Counted from the stretch's first letter, positions 54,601 to 63,724 are shown. The stretch is 64,000 nucleotides of DNA from Ctena decussata (GCA_963989385.1 OZ022508.1:52987087-53051086), one strand, 5' to 3'. Program-made: numbers and translations. Notes: a model not told the origin generated them from the letters alone.

Positions 54601-57364
54601 ATCAGACCTTCTTAGTGCTATGGTTACTGAGTTATGATCAGTTCCTTCCAATTTCGGTCTGCAGGACATATTTGTCATTTTCTCACTGACCACAAAGAAT
54701 TGTGACATGACAATATGCTATCTGTATAAGAAAGTAAAATTAAAATCTTAAAGAAATCCTTTAAGAGCAGATTACAAATTCAAGAGAAAGATCATGGGCC
54801 ATACTTCGAAGTTTTCTCAAACAAATTATAATAGCTCATTATTATATGAGCCGCGACACGACAAAACCAACAAAGTGGTTGTGCGCCCAGCGCAGACTCA
54901 GATTAGCCTGGGCATACGCCCAGTCTGATCAGAGTCTTCACTGTCCGCATGAAGGTAGCTTAGTCCCTTGGCTACCCTTTAAGCGCTTAATAAAGAGTCT
55001 GAGCAGACCGAGCGGATGCCCAGGCTGAGCTGAGTTTGTGCTATGCGCACAACGACATTGTTGGTTTTCTCGTGTCGCTGCTCATATTTGTAACTTTATT
55101 TCAGCCTTAAAGCAGCACTGGCACAGCTCTTTGTATGAAGATGTTAAAGGTTTTACATGCAAACTGATACAAGTTCAGCAACGAACGTACTTCAGAAAGA
55201 TAAATAAAACTTATCAAGTGATTTTAAAAGTGGCTTAAGTGTTTTTGTTGTTTTTTAAGAGTCCGACTTATAACTCTGAGCTCACATTAAACATCATATC
55301 CTTGGTTCTAGAAAGGGTTTATTATATTTTGAAAAAACATTAAATCATTAACTTTAAGGAAGTGATAAACGTGAAATAAGTATAAGAATCATGTGCTCAA
55401 AGTGTGATTTCAAACCCGACTTACTCTCTTTTGCTCAAGCTTTATAACATAGTTTATACGAAAGCAAAATCAGTGTTTATAACATGTGAATGTTGCATAT
55501 AAATATTCACTGCCTGTAGGCTGTTTATCCATTTTATTTTATCAACAATTAAACAAGATAAACAAAAACCGTCAGCAAACGCAACTATTCCGTTTTTAAT
55601 GTAGGAATAATGCTTCAAATTCACAAACAAACTCATTCGGTACACATTTTCCGGATACAATAAGAGTATATTATTGTTTGTTGTTTTTTTTTCCATATTT
55701 TATATTGTCAGCACAATCGGCCCATATTCTTAATAAAACATATAACAATGCATATGTGGCGGTTTGCTGTAGATCATCTTGCTAGAAAAAATAATGATTG
55801 TAAACCGCCGGATTGTTCAAGACGATTATTAAAGACTTGGATACAATTTTGAGTATTTTCGATTTAATTATTAAATTTCAGTAGGTGCATGTATAAGAAC
55901 CGGTTTAAAAGTCAGTTTAAGTTATCAGAAATAATAAAAATTAAAAATTACCGCATTCCTTATGACAAGCTTGAAATCTTCTGACGTCATGCTTGAGTTA
56001 GTAGCTGGTTCCACAGTACAGTCTTGCACATGCGTGTTTAGATAATGGCGTAAAATGCCCACTACATCAACCATCAATCCAAGCTGCAGTCTTGATACAG
56101 TGTCATTGAAGATATCTACAAACAGTTATGTGATAATGTAATAACCCTTTATATGAAAAAGAACCAGAAACACTGAATTAATGAAAGAAAATTATTTCTT
56201 TATTTAATTTTGATTCCACATTCATATTGTTTATGTTCATAAGCATGTTTGTAGAGTAGCTTACTTGTCATATTCATCCAAAGCAGTAACTTAACCTCAG
56301 TTGCCCCTGACATTGTCATCTTATCAAATTTGGCTGTATTTTGTCGATATTAAGCTTAATTTAACTGGTCATACGCAAAAAGCATAGGAGAAATACGGAC
56401 ATGCAATGTGGAGACATACCCTGTTAAAAGATTTACCCGGCATGATACTTTGCAGAGTTGTAATTTTTGTAAACAGTCACTAAATCATGATAGCAATTAT
56501 AATATAAGAGAACTGCTTTTAGTACCATGATGAATAGAAATGTTAGTCTTAGTCACACATACTTTAAAATCCTATGTGGGTAGCAGAACACACACTGACA
56601 CAAACAACTAGAATTTAGTCCATTCTACCACCAAACATGTATATTATCACTTTAGAAGTTCAAAATTAATATTTTTCGAACGCTTTGAGTAAAAAAGTAT
56701 GTTGATCCTCATATATCTGAGTAGTTTACGAAAATCTATATAAGTTTTAGGATACGCCATCTAATATTGGTTTCAGTTTTCAATTTTGCAAGGCCAATGC
56801 CTATTTTCGACATTTGATATTAGATATTTAAAATGACGAGTGTGTAAATCTTTAACTCCCTTGTTGCAAGCACCCTTGTTGCAGGAGTTTTCCGTCATGA
56901 ATATAGTCGTCGACTTACGATGTCAAAAGTATTTTAAGCAGACCGTGTGTCGCTATGATCTGATGATCACGCTCGGGCCATTTTGCGAGAGAGCAAAACC
57001 CTTGAGGGAGGTGGGTCGATGGATTTCTGCCTGTACTCCGGCTTCATTTGGTTCGTAATCGGCGCAATATTTAAGAAGATCACAACTTGAATAATAAAAG
57101 ACTTATTTAGCCTATTTGTTTGGCGATATTCCAGTTGCAAATCCTTTAACACGTGTACTGGTAAGCATAACATAAATCCTGGTACCCTAAGATAGACTTC
57201 CGATTTCTACGAGCTGTCTGTATGCCGACGACAGGGTTGTCGGCTTAGCATATCCTTAAACATACCGTACCCTGTACTTCCTGTGGAACTTTCTCTGGAG
57301 CTAGTAACCGCATGCCATAGAGAGTCGCCATCTCCTTGATTTCAGATGCAATATCCTCTATATC
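36426..57364 (-). CDS. Ionotropic glutamate receptor, partial (nine C-terminal exons)
   Basis: Join on the minus strand of 57271-57364, 55952-56115, 44761-44883, 43131-43247, 42654-42839, 41671-41974, 40862-41090, 37724-38023, 36426-36636: 1728 nt, 575 residues, all phases agreeing. The protein is a ligand-gated cation channel subunit of the plasma membrane. Order: end of the amino-terminal domain, S1 (DEPFVMRRPNGEYYGFCVD), M1, pore loop (LNVLLQGSTEY), M3 with AYTANLAAFLT, S2, and M4. Full receptors are near 900 residues, so the signal peptide and most of the amino-terminal domain are missing. The S1 arginine (AEREER) and an S2 aspartate are kept, but other glutamate-contact positions are replaced. 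A kainate- or delta-like invertebrate subunit is likely. Ligand is uncertain. Confidence 0.88.
36735..37135. mobile_element. CTTTCAGGGGAAGCAAC family element (copy 5, interrupted)
   Basis: CACTTCCTGTTTGCTTCCGT near 36747 and GAGATGTCTCCCTTGAAAATGTACCC near 37108 match the two ends. The middle is enlarged and includes AAGAGTTGACCCCTTTTA as in the copy at 18463. It lies in receptor intron 8. Confidence 0.45.
37300..37545. mobile_element. CTTTCAGGGGAAGCAAC family element (copy 6)
   Basis: GGGACTTCATGTTTGCCTCC, AAGAGTTAACCCATTGAAAA and AGTTGCTTCCTCTGAAAGTA appear in the order of the family. Confidence 0.5.
37724..38023 (-). CDS. Glutamate receptor exon 8 (most of S2)
   Basis: The 300-nt exon starts after TCTTTTTATAG with A-GAC-GAT, giving RDDPYERMWTFM, and ends GATAA before donor GTATGT. 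It holds the YLDDGVINNYL segment at the position of the glutamate-binding acidic residue (Glu705 in rat GluA2), here Asp, and GFPKGAPYRDDINRALL near the S2 end. Confidence 0.9.
38056..38470. repeat. Dispersed repeat with internal direct repeats
   Basis: ACAGATGAAATATGGACCCA with AATCGGCC (about 38088) and ACAGATGAAATTTGGGCCCA with AATCGGCC (about 38400) are direct copies about 310 bp apart. The segment ends in GGCGGACGACAGAGCT. Probably an old interspersed element. Confidence 0.45.
39378..40230 (-). pseudogene. Decayed mariner-like transposase
   Basis: Reading the minus strand across stops and frame changes gives the full order of a mariner transposase. N-terminal DNA-binding region: 40000-40180 with MLGVDAKQIFSELCDINGPH and SINDDVRLCRPKN. 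Catalytic core: VISNLLTGDET near 39765, a VTGRFSKNSVLKTVKMFY block near 39560, AHLIHDNAS near 39490 and YPPYSPDPSP near 39430. The spacing suggests a D,D34D enzyme. At least six stops and shifts mean it is inactive. It lies in receptor intron 7 in the gene's own orientation. Terminal repeats were not found. Confidence 0.85.
40741..40830. mobile_element. Hairpin element, CAGATCAGACTGCTCC family (copy 4)
   Basis: GGCAAACAGTGTATACCCTG, ATCAAATTGCTGCTTCAGGAGCAGTTTGAT and GAGTCTGCAATGTTTGC form an inverted repeat. It ends 30 bp from the receptor exon 7 donor. Confidence 0.7.
40862..41090 (-). CDS. Glutamate receptor exon 7 (pore end, M3, start of S2)
   Basis: Acceptor TTTGTTCATCTAG, donor AG|GTTTGT. 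The exon encodes GSTEYSPETTSMRTIV, then M3 with FFWFCTLVITAAYTANLAAF, the most conserved iGluR signature (SYTANLAAF) with Ala in its first position. S2 follows: TKYGVLNNSDLMHFFENS. Confidence 0.92.
41557..41650. mobile_element. Foldback element, ACGTTGAAACAA type
   Basis: ACGTTGAAACAAAATCGTAT, CAATGTCGATG, the mirror CATCGACATTG, and ATACGACGTTGTTTCAA form a near-perfect hairpin 20 bp downstream of the exon 6 donor. A diverged relative lies at about 48690-48790. Confidence 0.75.
41671..41974 (-). CDS. Glutamate receptor exon 6 (S1 end, M1, pore loop)
   Basis: Acceptor TTTCTTTCCATAG, donor AAG|GTGAGC. The exon encodes AIGAFAVTAEREERITFSYT, M1 (GLWIMIVAFFLVLGLCLYLM) and the pore helix MWYSLNVLLQ. 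The Q/R site is Gln, the unedited calcium-permeable form in vertebrate homologues. Confidence 0.92.
42303..42322. repeat. Solo end of a TGAGCCGCGACACGA family element
   Basis: TCTTCGTGTCGCGGCTCA matches only the right terminus of the foldback family. The rest is unrecognisable. Confidence 0.5.
42351..42573. mobile_element. Foldback element, GGGCCGTATTCATAAA type (copy 2)
   Basis: Same structure and central hairpin as 622-843, with GGGGCCGTATTCATAAAACG and CTTTATGAATACGGCCCC at the ends. It lies 80 bp from receptor exon 5, inside intron 5. Confidence 0.85.
42654..42839 (-). CDS. Glutamate receptor exon 5 (S1)
   Basis: Acceptor GCTCCGTTTCAG, donor GGG|GTAGAT, 62 codons in phase 0. It holds the DEPFVM start of S1 and YYGFCVDVLNELS, the segment equivalent to GYCIDLLKEL in kainate receptors. 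Confidence 0.92.
43131..43247 (-). CDS. Glutamate receptor exon 4 (linker into S1)
   Basis: Acceptor TTTGTACCCCAG, donor CAG|GTAACG, 39 codons. It encodes VAQIIILKNEIKVHYFGEVE and ends AKYFEVIAKQ, directly before the DEPFVM of S1. Confidence 0.85.
43281..43493. mobile_element. Foldback element, TGAGCCGCGACACGA family (copy 5)
   Basis: TGAGTCGCGACACGAGAAAA to GTGTCGCGGCTCA, 213 bp. A near-identical 18-bp phrase (CATGAGAAATATAAATGA and CATGAGAATTATAAATGA) flanks it on both sides. Confidence 0.8.
43924..44023. mobile_element. Foldback hairpin, CAGGCACTTGTTTCATAG type
   Basis: CAGGCACTTGTTTCATAG and CTATGAAACAAGTGCCTG are perfect ends. CCCACCCCCATATATCACTA and its complement form the inner stem. 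Confidence 0.85.
44469..44555. mobile_element. Hairpin element, CAGATCAGACTGCTCC family (copy 5)
   Basis: GCAAATAGTGCAGACCCAGA, GACGCAAAAGGCGTC and GATCAGGGTCTACACTATTT form a near-complete inverted repeat. The centre (GACG/CGTC) differs from the CTCC/GGAG centre of other copies. Confidence 0.7.
44761..44883 (-). CDS. Glutamate receptor exon 3 (end of amino-terminal domain)
   Basis: Acceptor TTCGTTTTCAG, donor AAA|GTAAAC, 41 codons in phase 0: VEPYRGALGDYTWPKINQ and IPIYRYLEKLEK. It is assigned by phase, strand and position rather than by a strong motif. Confidence 0.75.
45330..45470 (+). repeat. Tandem duplication of about 70 bp
   Basis: CAGTATAAGATA(A/C)AGAAATAAAATCAAATA... followed by ACATAAACTGAGATTACCAT occurs twice in a row with few differences. 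Confidence 0.85.
46296..46535. mobile_element. Foldback element, TGAGCCGCGACACGA family (copy 6)
   Basis: 240 bp, TGAGCCGCGACATGAGAAAA to CTCGTGTCGCGGCTCA. Open frames on both strands here are by-products of the arms. Confidence 0.85.
46731..46872 (+). repeat. Short tandem repeat, three units of about 65 bp
   Basis: The phrase (C)GTTC(C/G)ATA(C/T)GAGAAAGA(CA)AAATAA recurs at 46733, 46797 and 46852, separated by A-rich stretches. Confidence 0.75.
49021..49055. repeat. Inverted repeat flanking the RT region (left)
   Basis: GGACCTGGTATGATAAGG and TTTGGCCCCCA pair with the reverse complement at 52136-52170, 3.1 kb away. These may be the termini of a DNA element into which or beside which the retroelement inserted. 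Confidence 0.6.
49610..49665. repeat. Inverted repeat near the RT 5' side
   Basis: AGTTTCGGAGGGTAA and CTACAGTATATGCCCA here recur inverted at about 51629-51644 (TTACCCTCCGAAAC) and 51291-51306 (TGGGCATATACTGTAG), bracketing the reverse transcriptase frame. A further AGTTTCGGCGGGTA lies at 49423. Confidence 0.6.
49868..50991 (+). pseudogene. Reverse transcriptase fragment with one frameshift (Penelope-like or related)
   Basis: A 341-codon frame (49868-50893) holds reverse transcriptase blocks in order. SIKTFDFSTLYTTIPHDKL carries the first catalytic Asp. QTVGIPMGTNCAPLLADLF is the template-grip region. TYRYIDDVLSLNN is the catalytic box, with YIDD in place of YxDD. ASYLDCYLNI and then RDDFNFPIVNFPF follow. 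Near 50834 one base is missing: the tail continues in another frame (YGRHHDLVDPYN... to TAA at 50989-50991). A TAG at 49856 closes the frame upstream, so the 5' part is absent or scrambled. This RT type recurs in many invertebrate genomes. Whether it belongs to Penelope-like elements is my inference. It sits antisense in receptor intron 2. Confidence 0.85.
52136..52170. repeat. Inverted repeat flanking the RT region (right)
   Basis: ATGGGGGCCAAA and CCCTTATCATACCAGGTCC are the complement of 49021-49055, with about six mismatches. Confidence 0.6.
54847..55084. mobile_element. Foldback element, TGAGCCGCGACACGA family (copy 7)
   Basis: 238 bp, TGAGCCGCGACACGACAAAA to CTCGTGTCGCTGCTCA. Very similar to the copy at 24636 including the central TTAGTCCCTTGGCTACC. 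Confidence 0.85.
55952..56115 (-). CDS. Glutamate receptor exon 2 (amino-terminal domain)
   Basis: Acceptor AACTGTTTGTAG, donor GCG|GTAATT. The exon encodes IFNDTVSRLQLGLMVDVVGI through FKLVIRNA, with a Cys and an Asn-Ser-Ser glycosylation-type sequon. It starts in phase 1, completing a split Asp codon. Confidence 0.8.
57271..57364 (-). CDS. Glutamate receptor exon 1 of those visible (amino-terminal domain)
   Basis: Acceptor TTTTATTCTTTTAG, donor CAGG|GTACGG, 94 nt encoding DIEDIASEIKEMATLYG and LAPEKVPQEVQ. The phase (0 in, 1 out) fits exon 2. This is not the true first exon: it has an acceptor and no signal peptide. Confidence 0.7.
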
Positions 57365-58109
57365 CTAAAAGAATAAAAATACACTTTGTTGTTGAATTAA
57401 TGGAATTTTACTTTCATACGAAGAATCCCAATGAAACCGTATCTCCGAGTTTTGTTCTTGTGTGTGTTTTTTGTTTCGAAGGTTTATAGATTTATTCTAC
57501 TTCTGTTAAATGCCGTGTGGTGGCCTTAAAGTCTCCTCGTACTTCATTATGGTGCAGTTTTAATTTTAATTACCACCGGGATCACTGATCCAATTCTTAT
57601 AACTTTGAAAATCGAGTACCCGCTTCAGCAGGCACTTGGTGGGTAGGGAGGGGGCGGAGGTGTATGAAGCCAAGCAAACAACATTGCTGTCAAACGAAGA
57701 GCCGCGAAATTTGAGACTCCGATTTTGTTCTTGTGTATGGACTATTTTGTGACTTCATCTCAGAAAACCCTTCAGTGAAGGTTACTATTTTTAGAAACAC
57801 CAATACTTAATGGACTCCAAAACCTTACTGCAACTTTCAAAGTTTAGTCTTATAGTTTTTATGCTAAATTCACAGCTGCAGCTAATATCTTGCAATACAA
57901 TCTATCATAAAGAATCAACTTTAAGGTCTTGTTGCCTCAAATTATTGCAAAGTGTAGTTTGTTCCTTAAAGTAGCTAGTCATAAGTTCCATGTTGCGGCT
58001 GTAAATTTGTCTTCATTTACTTTACTATAGTGCAGTTTTAGGATCATTGAGCCTGTTCTTGTGTCTTTGAAAATCGAGCAACGCTTATAGCCGGTGTAAC
58101 GAAGTAAAG
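57365..58109. other. Upstream stretch, no exon recognised
   Basis: Earlier exons of the receptor would be expected on the minus strand here or further right. I found none with both splice sites and compatible phase. Confidence 0.4.
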
Positions 58110-58320
58110 TGAACCCCACAGAGTGACAACCCCCCGGTCATTATTCTTCAGAAAAGGTGACATCTTTTCTATAAAATACTGACTCCCTTTAAAAAATAAC
58201 GACGACCCCCCCCCCTGATGATATCTATAAAATAGTGACCCCCGGTCATTTTTCTTTGACGAATAGTGACTCCCACCCCCACCGTGGTTATAATATTATG
58301 ACTCCCCATGAAGCAATGCT
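58110..58320. repeat. Outlier block of the GAATAATGACC cluster
   Basis: CCCCCGGTCATTATTCTTCA, AAATAGTGACCCCCGGTCAT and ATAATATTATGACTCCCC are the modules of the larger cluster at 59640-61660. Confidence 0.65.
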
Positions 58321-58806
58321 GTCTTCATATATATGTTTATGGCATACAGAATGTTGTGTTCAGTCTGTTTCAACTCTCTTGTTTGATGGTGGATTTTAAA
58401 GTAACTTGGCACAGATGTCAAGACGATGTGTCGCACGCAAGTCCTAGGTACCTAACTCGAAGGTCAAGATCACAGGTATCATTCAAAGAAAATGATGTCC
58501 TGCTATATGACTCCGGCAAACAGAATATCGTGTCTGGCCTGTAACTTTGTCATTTGTCGGTAGACTTTCAAATAACTGGAAACAAATGTTAGCCACATAA
58601 AGACAATGTATCGCGTGCAAGAATAGGTCCCCACCTCAAAAATCAGAGTCAGTGTCACAAATCAAGATAAATGACAATGTGTTTAGTTTGACTTATGGTG
58701 TTATTGTAATATAAGATTTTAGCATTTACAGGTAGACTTATGCACTTTAAAGAGGTTTTGCTGTTGGTTTTGAAAAATTATGAAGTCTGCACACTTATTC
58801 TCACTG

Positions 58807-59079
58807 ATTGATTGATTGATTTGGTGCTTAACGTCCACGGTAAACAGCTAGGGTCATGTCGGGACGGTCAGTTAACCTAACCACACTATTCCCGGACAGG
58901 CTTAGACCTCCTAAGCGGTTAACCAGTACTAATTGCACATACTTTCGCCAGTAACTGACAACTGCCCTTCTTGAACCAGCGGAAGGAGAAATGAAAGTAT
59001 GTGGCATGACCGGGTACCGAACCTAGGACTTCTGACTTAGGAGTCAGGTGCACTACCGATTGCGCTACGCGGCCCGGCC
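58807..59079 (-). mobile_element. tRNA-derived SINE, minus strand
   Basis: Full-length copy with its (TCAA)n tail at 58807 and its head near 59079. TTATTCTCACTG and TTACTCTCACTG at the borders form a 12-bp target duplication with one mismatch. Head stems are partly decayed. Confidence 0.88.
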
Positions 59080-59639
59080 TTACTCTCACTGCCTTTCTTA
59101 AGACGGGTACATAAAGTTTTCAGTCCTCCAAATATATTTTTCGATTTTTATATTTACTGAATTTATATTGCTAAATATGCGTAAAATGAATAAAATACTA
59201 CAACTGCTCATAGTATGCAATAATTTGTAAATGAATAGTATGCTAGCCTTACTCTAGGATGCAGAGGGTCTAATTACCCCACTCATTTTTCAGTTTTCCA
59301 GCATGTTCACTATCTCCCCCTCCGCTTTTTCTAAGCATGCCACTCGCATATAATATAATGTATATATCAAAAGCCCAAGCATACATGCAAAGTGGCTTGC
59401 TGAGGCCTGGGGTATTTGGGGGGGGGGGGGGGGAGTATTTCTATAAAACTTTGCTTATTTTCAATACATTCAATTTAAAAACAACAACAAAAACACCAAA
59501 AATCTATCTGCTTGAAAATAAAAAAATGCTATTTATAGGGAATTCAGAGCAACATCTTTAGAAAGGAAATATTGAAGTATACCGAAAGTTAATTTTTGAC
59601 CCTTTTATAAGCAATTTCTTCGCGTATCGTCATTTAACT

Positions 59640-61660
59640 TCGCGTAGAGGAGTCGTAATATTATGACCGAGATGCATTTCTTTACAAAATAATGGAATGG
59701 CCAGGCGTCAATTTTCTTTGAAAAAAATTGACGATGGTCGTTATTCTAGGCAGTCACAATTCTTCGTGAGAAGCCATTTAACTTCAAGTGGAAAGGGTGT
59801 GTGTGTGGAGGGGTGGGGATGGGGTTTACAATATTATGATGTTATGACATGGAAATCATAATATTATGACCGGGTGGTCACTATTCTTTAAAGAATAATG
59901 ACCGGGGTCGTTATTCTATGGGGAACTCATAGAATATCGACCCCAGGTCATTATTCTATAGAAAAAGTGAATCCGTTTCTAAAACATACCAGTTGACTCC
60001 CGTTAACCCCCTCGATATGAGCTGAATATTAACTTTTGCAAGCTTTATTATTGGTAATACATGTTGATGTAGTTAGGATTGATGTGTGTGTGTGCGTTTG
60101 GGTTGAGAGGTGGGGGTGGGGCGCGTTATAATGTTATAACCGCAAAGTCATATTATGACGGTGTAGGGGGGGGGCACTATTCTTTAATGAATAATGACCG
60201 GGGAGTCGTTATATTACGGGGGACCCATAAAATAACGACCCCCCCACGATACACACGGTCATTATTCTATTAAAATGACTCCGTTTCTTAAAGATACTGA
60301 CACCCGTTAACCCCTCGATGATATCTATAAAATGATAATCCCCACCTAATCGACCACTAACTGACTATTCACTCCTGCAAGTTTTATTATTGGTAATACT
60401 TGCTGATGTTGTTGTTGCTACTGCAGCTGCCTCTGCTATCGTAGCAGTAGTAGGGCTTACAAATTTCGTGAAGAAAATGTGTTTTCGTGCTACTGAAGGA
60501 AATTTCCCCATAGAATAACGACCCCTGGTCACTATTCTTTAAAGAGGAGTCTTAATATAATGATCGGGGCGCTGTTCTTTAAAGAAAATTCTTTAAAGAA
60601 TAGTGACCTCCATTCCGTCATAATGTAATGACTCTGCGGTCAAAACATTATAAGGCAGCCCCCGACCACTAACCCACTAACCATCCCCCCCCCCCCCCCC
60701 CCCACAACACAAACACATCCTTCCCACGCAATGACGTGTCTGATCCTTTTCTGGGTTGAAGATTTTGTCAAATTTCCTTGAGTAGCACGAAAACAAATTT
60801 TCTTCATGAAATTTGTAAGCTCTACTCTACAAGTATTACTAATAATAAAACTTGCACTAGTTTAGTCAGTTAGTGGTCGATAAGTGGGGGATTAATACTT
60901 TATAGCTATCATCGAGGGGTTAACGGGAGTTCGTATCTTTTAGAACTGGGACTTTTTTGTTTATAGAATAATTACAAGGGGTCGTTATTCTATAGGGAGA
61001 ATAATGAACGGGTCGTTATTTTATGGATTCCCATAGAATAAAGACCCCCGGTGATTATTCTTTAAAGAATAGTGTCCCCACCCCTTCATAATATAATGAC
61101 CCCGCGGTCATAACATCATTATATTATAATGCACCCCCCCCCTCCACACACAAATCCTTCCCACGCAAAGTTAAATCGTTCCTCACGAAAAAATCGTGAA
61201 TTGTGACCGCTTACAAAAACGACCCCGTCACTTTATTTATTTTTAACATTGACCCGGCCATTAGTTTCTAAAGAAGAGTACCTTGAGAAGAATGGTACTT
61301 ATTTACAAAGTAATCAAAATGACATGTGGCTGGTCCTTTTCCGGGTTGAAAATTGAGTCAAATTTCCTTTAGTAGCACAAATACAAAGTTTCTTCATGAA
61401 ATGTGTGAGAACTACTATTTCTACGATAGCAGCAGCAGCTACAGTAGCAACAACAACATCAACAAGTATCACCAATAATAAAACTTGCAGTAGTTTATAA
61501 TCAGTTAGTGGTTGACTAAGTGAGGATTATTATATAGCTATCATCGAGGGGGTTAACGGGAGTCAGTATCTTTTAGAAACGGAGCCACTTTTTTATAGAA
61601 TAATGACCGGGGTCGTTATTCTATGGGTTCCCCATAGAATAACGACCATCCAATGAGAAC
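59640..61660. repeat. Cluster of inverted modules built on GAATAATGACC / GGTCGTTATTC
   Basis: Short phrases such as TAAAGAATAATGACCGGGGT, GGTCGTTATTCTATGGGGA and TCATAATATTATGACCG recur dozens of times in both orientations. Longer modules of about 270 bp also recur. One reads CCGTTAACCCC...TTTTATTATTGGTAATACTTG...AAATTTCGTGAAGAAAATGT in plus orientation at 60270-60515. It is inverted at 60760-61010 and again at 61350-61630, and a short plus copy lies at 59940-60075. No coding capacity is visible. It is a nested foldback array or local satellite. Confidence 0.75.
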
Positions 61661-62420
61661 CAGCTGACCGTTGGCCTTGAAATTTGATATGTAGCATCAG
61701 GTACTAAATTACTACCAACATTGTTCAAGCGATGACCTTGGGATACGTTGTCTTTTTCAAGTCAAATTGCTATTTGGTGCTTTTATATGGGAAAATGTTT
61801 GAACATAAGAGTTCATGGAAATTAACCTTTAAAAATCTTCTGCACTGGAACCAAAATATTGATGGCCTTGAAACCTTGTATACATTGTAAAGCATTGGGC
61901 ACAGACATTTAATCAGATTTATACGAATGATGATATTGGATTGACCTTGACCTTTTTTACAAGGTCAAATTTTCTTTCTATTAGAAAATGTCATAACATT
62001 TTAGAAGACTTTGGTATAGCTAATCAACTTAATAAATATTTGAAGAATGTTAGTGCCAGAGGTCAAGGCCATTCCGCGTTCGTATTTCAACAGTTTTAGA
62101 CTTCTCTGTTAAACGAGACGGCTGGGCTGATTGAAGCAAAATACCACATGGAACATCCATGAGTCAGGGAAAGAACAGTTTGCTTGAACTGTTTTGATCA
62201 CATGACCGAGATGTCCGTAATGCCCATGTGTTATAAATCTTTAAAATTCTTCTTCTCCCAAACATCTAATGATATTGAAAATATGATATCCAGCACTCTG
62301 GGATTCATATAGTATCAGGTTTGTTCAAACGATGACACTAGCCTGATCTTTGCCATTTTTTTAAAACTCTGGCGAGCTATTCAGGATCTCGTGACCCTCT
62401 TGAATTTCGTTTTATAGAAA
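61661..62420. repeat. Low-copy repeat with TGACCTTGACC phrases
   Basis: Loose direct repeats of phrases such as TTGACCTTGACC, CATTGTTCAAGCGATGACC and GTTTGTTCAAACGATGAC occur at about 100-400 bp spacing. No frame is conserved. It resembles an old degenerate tandem array. Confidence 0.4.
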
Positions 62421-62689
62421 TTGCTGTAAAGTTTATGCAAACAATGAAGAAAATGATCAGATTCGCATTTCTGCTGCGTCTGATCTTGGTCTGTACGTTT
62501 GCGTCTGTCCCTTTTTAGGGACGCTAGGCTTAAATGGATTAATGCAATCCTATGAGCCAAAGATGCGTACAGAATATTCGGAATGACATTATTTTTATTT
62601 ATTCATTTATTTGTTTATTATTTTTGTACTGGGTGGTTGTGGGGAAGAGGGGGAGGGGGCGTTGTGAGACGGGGTGACTTTCTTTTTCT

Positions 62690-62880
62690 TCTCACGAATT
62701 GTCATCTTACTTCGTGTAGAGGGGTAACAATAGTATGACCGGCGGAGTGGGGTCACTTTCTTTTAAAGAATAATGACCAAGGGTCGTTATTCTATGAGGG
62801 TCACAATTCTTCGCGAGGGGTCGATTTATTTCGTGTGTGGGGTCACTATATTATGACCGGGGAGTCGTAAAATTGGTTTA
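62690..62880. repeat. Distal block of the GAATAATGACC cluster
   Basis: TTAAAGAATAATGACCAAGGGTCGTTATTC and ATATTATGACCGGGGAGTCG-type phrases continue the cluster in plus orientation. Confidence 0.65.
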
Positions 62881-63066
62881 AACAGTATTTGATTCAGTTA
62901 AGCTCCATACATATATACAAATACAAATCATTTCAATGTAGGATCTGACGGTAAGCGCAATGCTTGTATAATAGTCATCTCCTAGTTCAAGCTATATTTT
63001 ACGTAGTGAATAAATGGCTAAGAGCGTAAATGTAACAAAACAAAAGAAAATACATTTTGTGAACAA

Positions 63067-63070
<4 letters not shown>

Positions 63071-63120
<50 letters not shown>
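63071..63120 (+). repeat. (AG)n microsatellite
   Basis: Twenty uninterrupted AG units at 63071-63110, with a slightly impure extension to 63120. Confidence 0.95.
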
Positions 63121-63121
<1 letters not shown>

Positions 63122-63595
63122 TAGATGTACATGTATAGTGAGTCTTTCATTGTCATAAGTATGGAAAGGTAATTATTAAAACATACAGTGACGAAAGTAG
63201 CATACACATAAGAAAAAAAAAAAGAAAGAACATAGTACCAAAATAGAAGCAATGTAACAGTAATAGAAGCAATGTAACGGTGATGACCAAACCCCCCAAT
63301 AGTTTTACCCCACGATACCCAAGTACCCAGTAACAGATTTTCACGACCAAATACGTTAAGACAGTGATCACAAAAATGAATGGTGACGTGACCTCGGACT
63401 AGGACAAAGTCTATTACTAAGAAGAAACCACAAACCTCCCTGATTTAATGATGAAGTCTTGTACCTGTAGAAAGAGAGTTTCATTTACAGAAACTGGTTC
63501 ACTTTCTTTCCCAAACAAGAGATCGTGCGTATTATAGCTCTAAAGGTTGTTTGGTAAGAACTTGTTCCTAGCTACTAGTCGTAAAATTATATCCT

Positions 63596-63724
63596 ATAAC
63601 GTCACATGATCAATTGTCCTTCATCGGTGCCTGAAGATAGTTGCTCTAAAGGGTTCATCTATGGGAAGTCAGTGGCAAGTGTAAATAATACACAGATGAA
63701 GGACAGTTGATCATGTGACGTTGT
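63596..63724. mobile_element. Short MITE with about 29-bp TIRs
   Basis: AACGTCACATGATCAATTGT plus CCTTCATC, and the complementary GATGAAGG plus ACAGTTGATCATGTGACGTT, bracket about 70 bp of unique sequence. Non-coding. Confidence 0.75.

Larger units (their letters stand above)
44884..55951 (-). other. Glutamate receptor intron 2 (11 kb)
   Basis: The intron is bounded by donor GTAATT and acceptor TTTTCAG. It contains two foldback copies, tandem duplications, a reverse transcriptase relic between inverted repeats, and long AT-rich stretches (46880-48560, 52200-54840, 55090-55950) with nothing recognisable. Confidence 0.75.

Noticed and set aside
63071..63120. (AG)n run translated as a Ser-Leu repeat protein
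   Set aside because: It is a simple microsatellite.
63437..63466. Possible tiny receptor exon on the minus strand after acceptor CTTTCTACAG
   Set aside because: None of its frames joins the first visible receptor exon without a stop, and there is no family motif.
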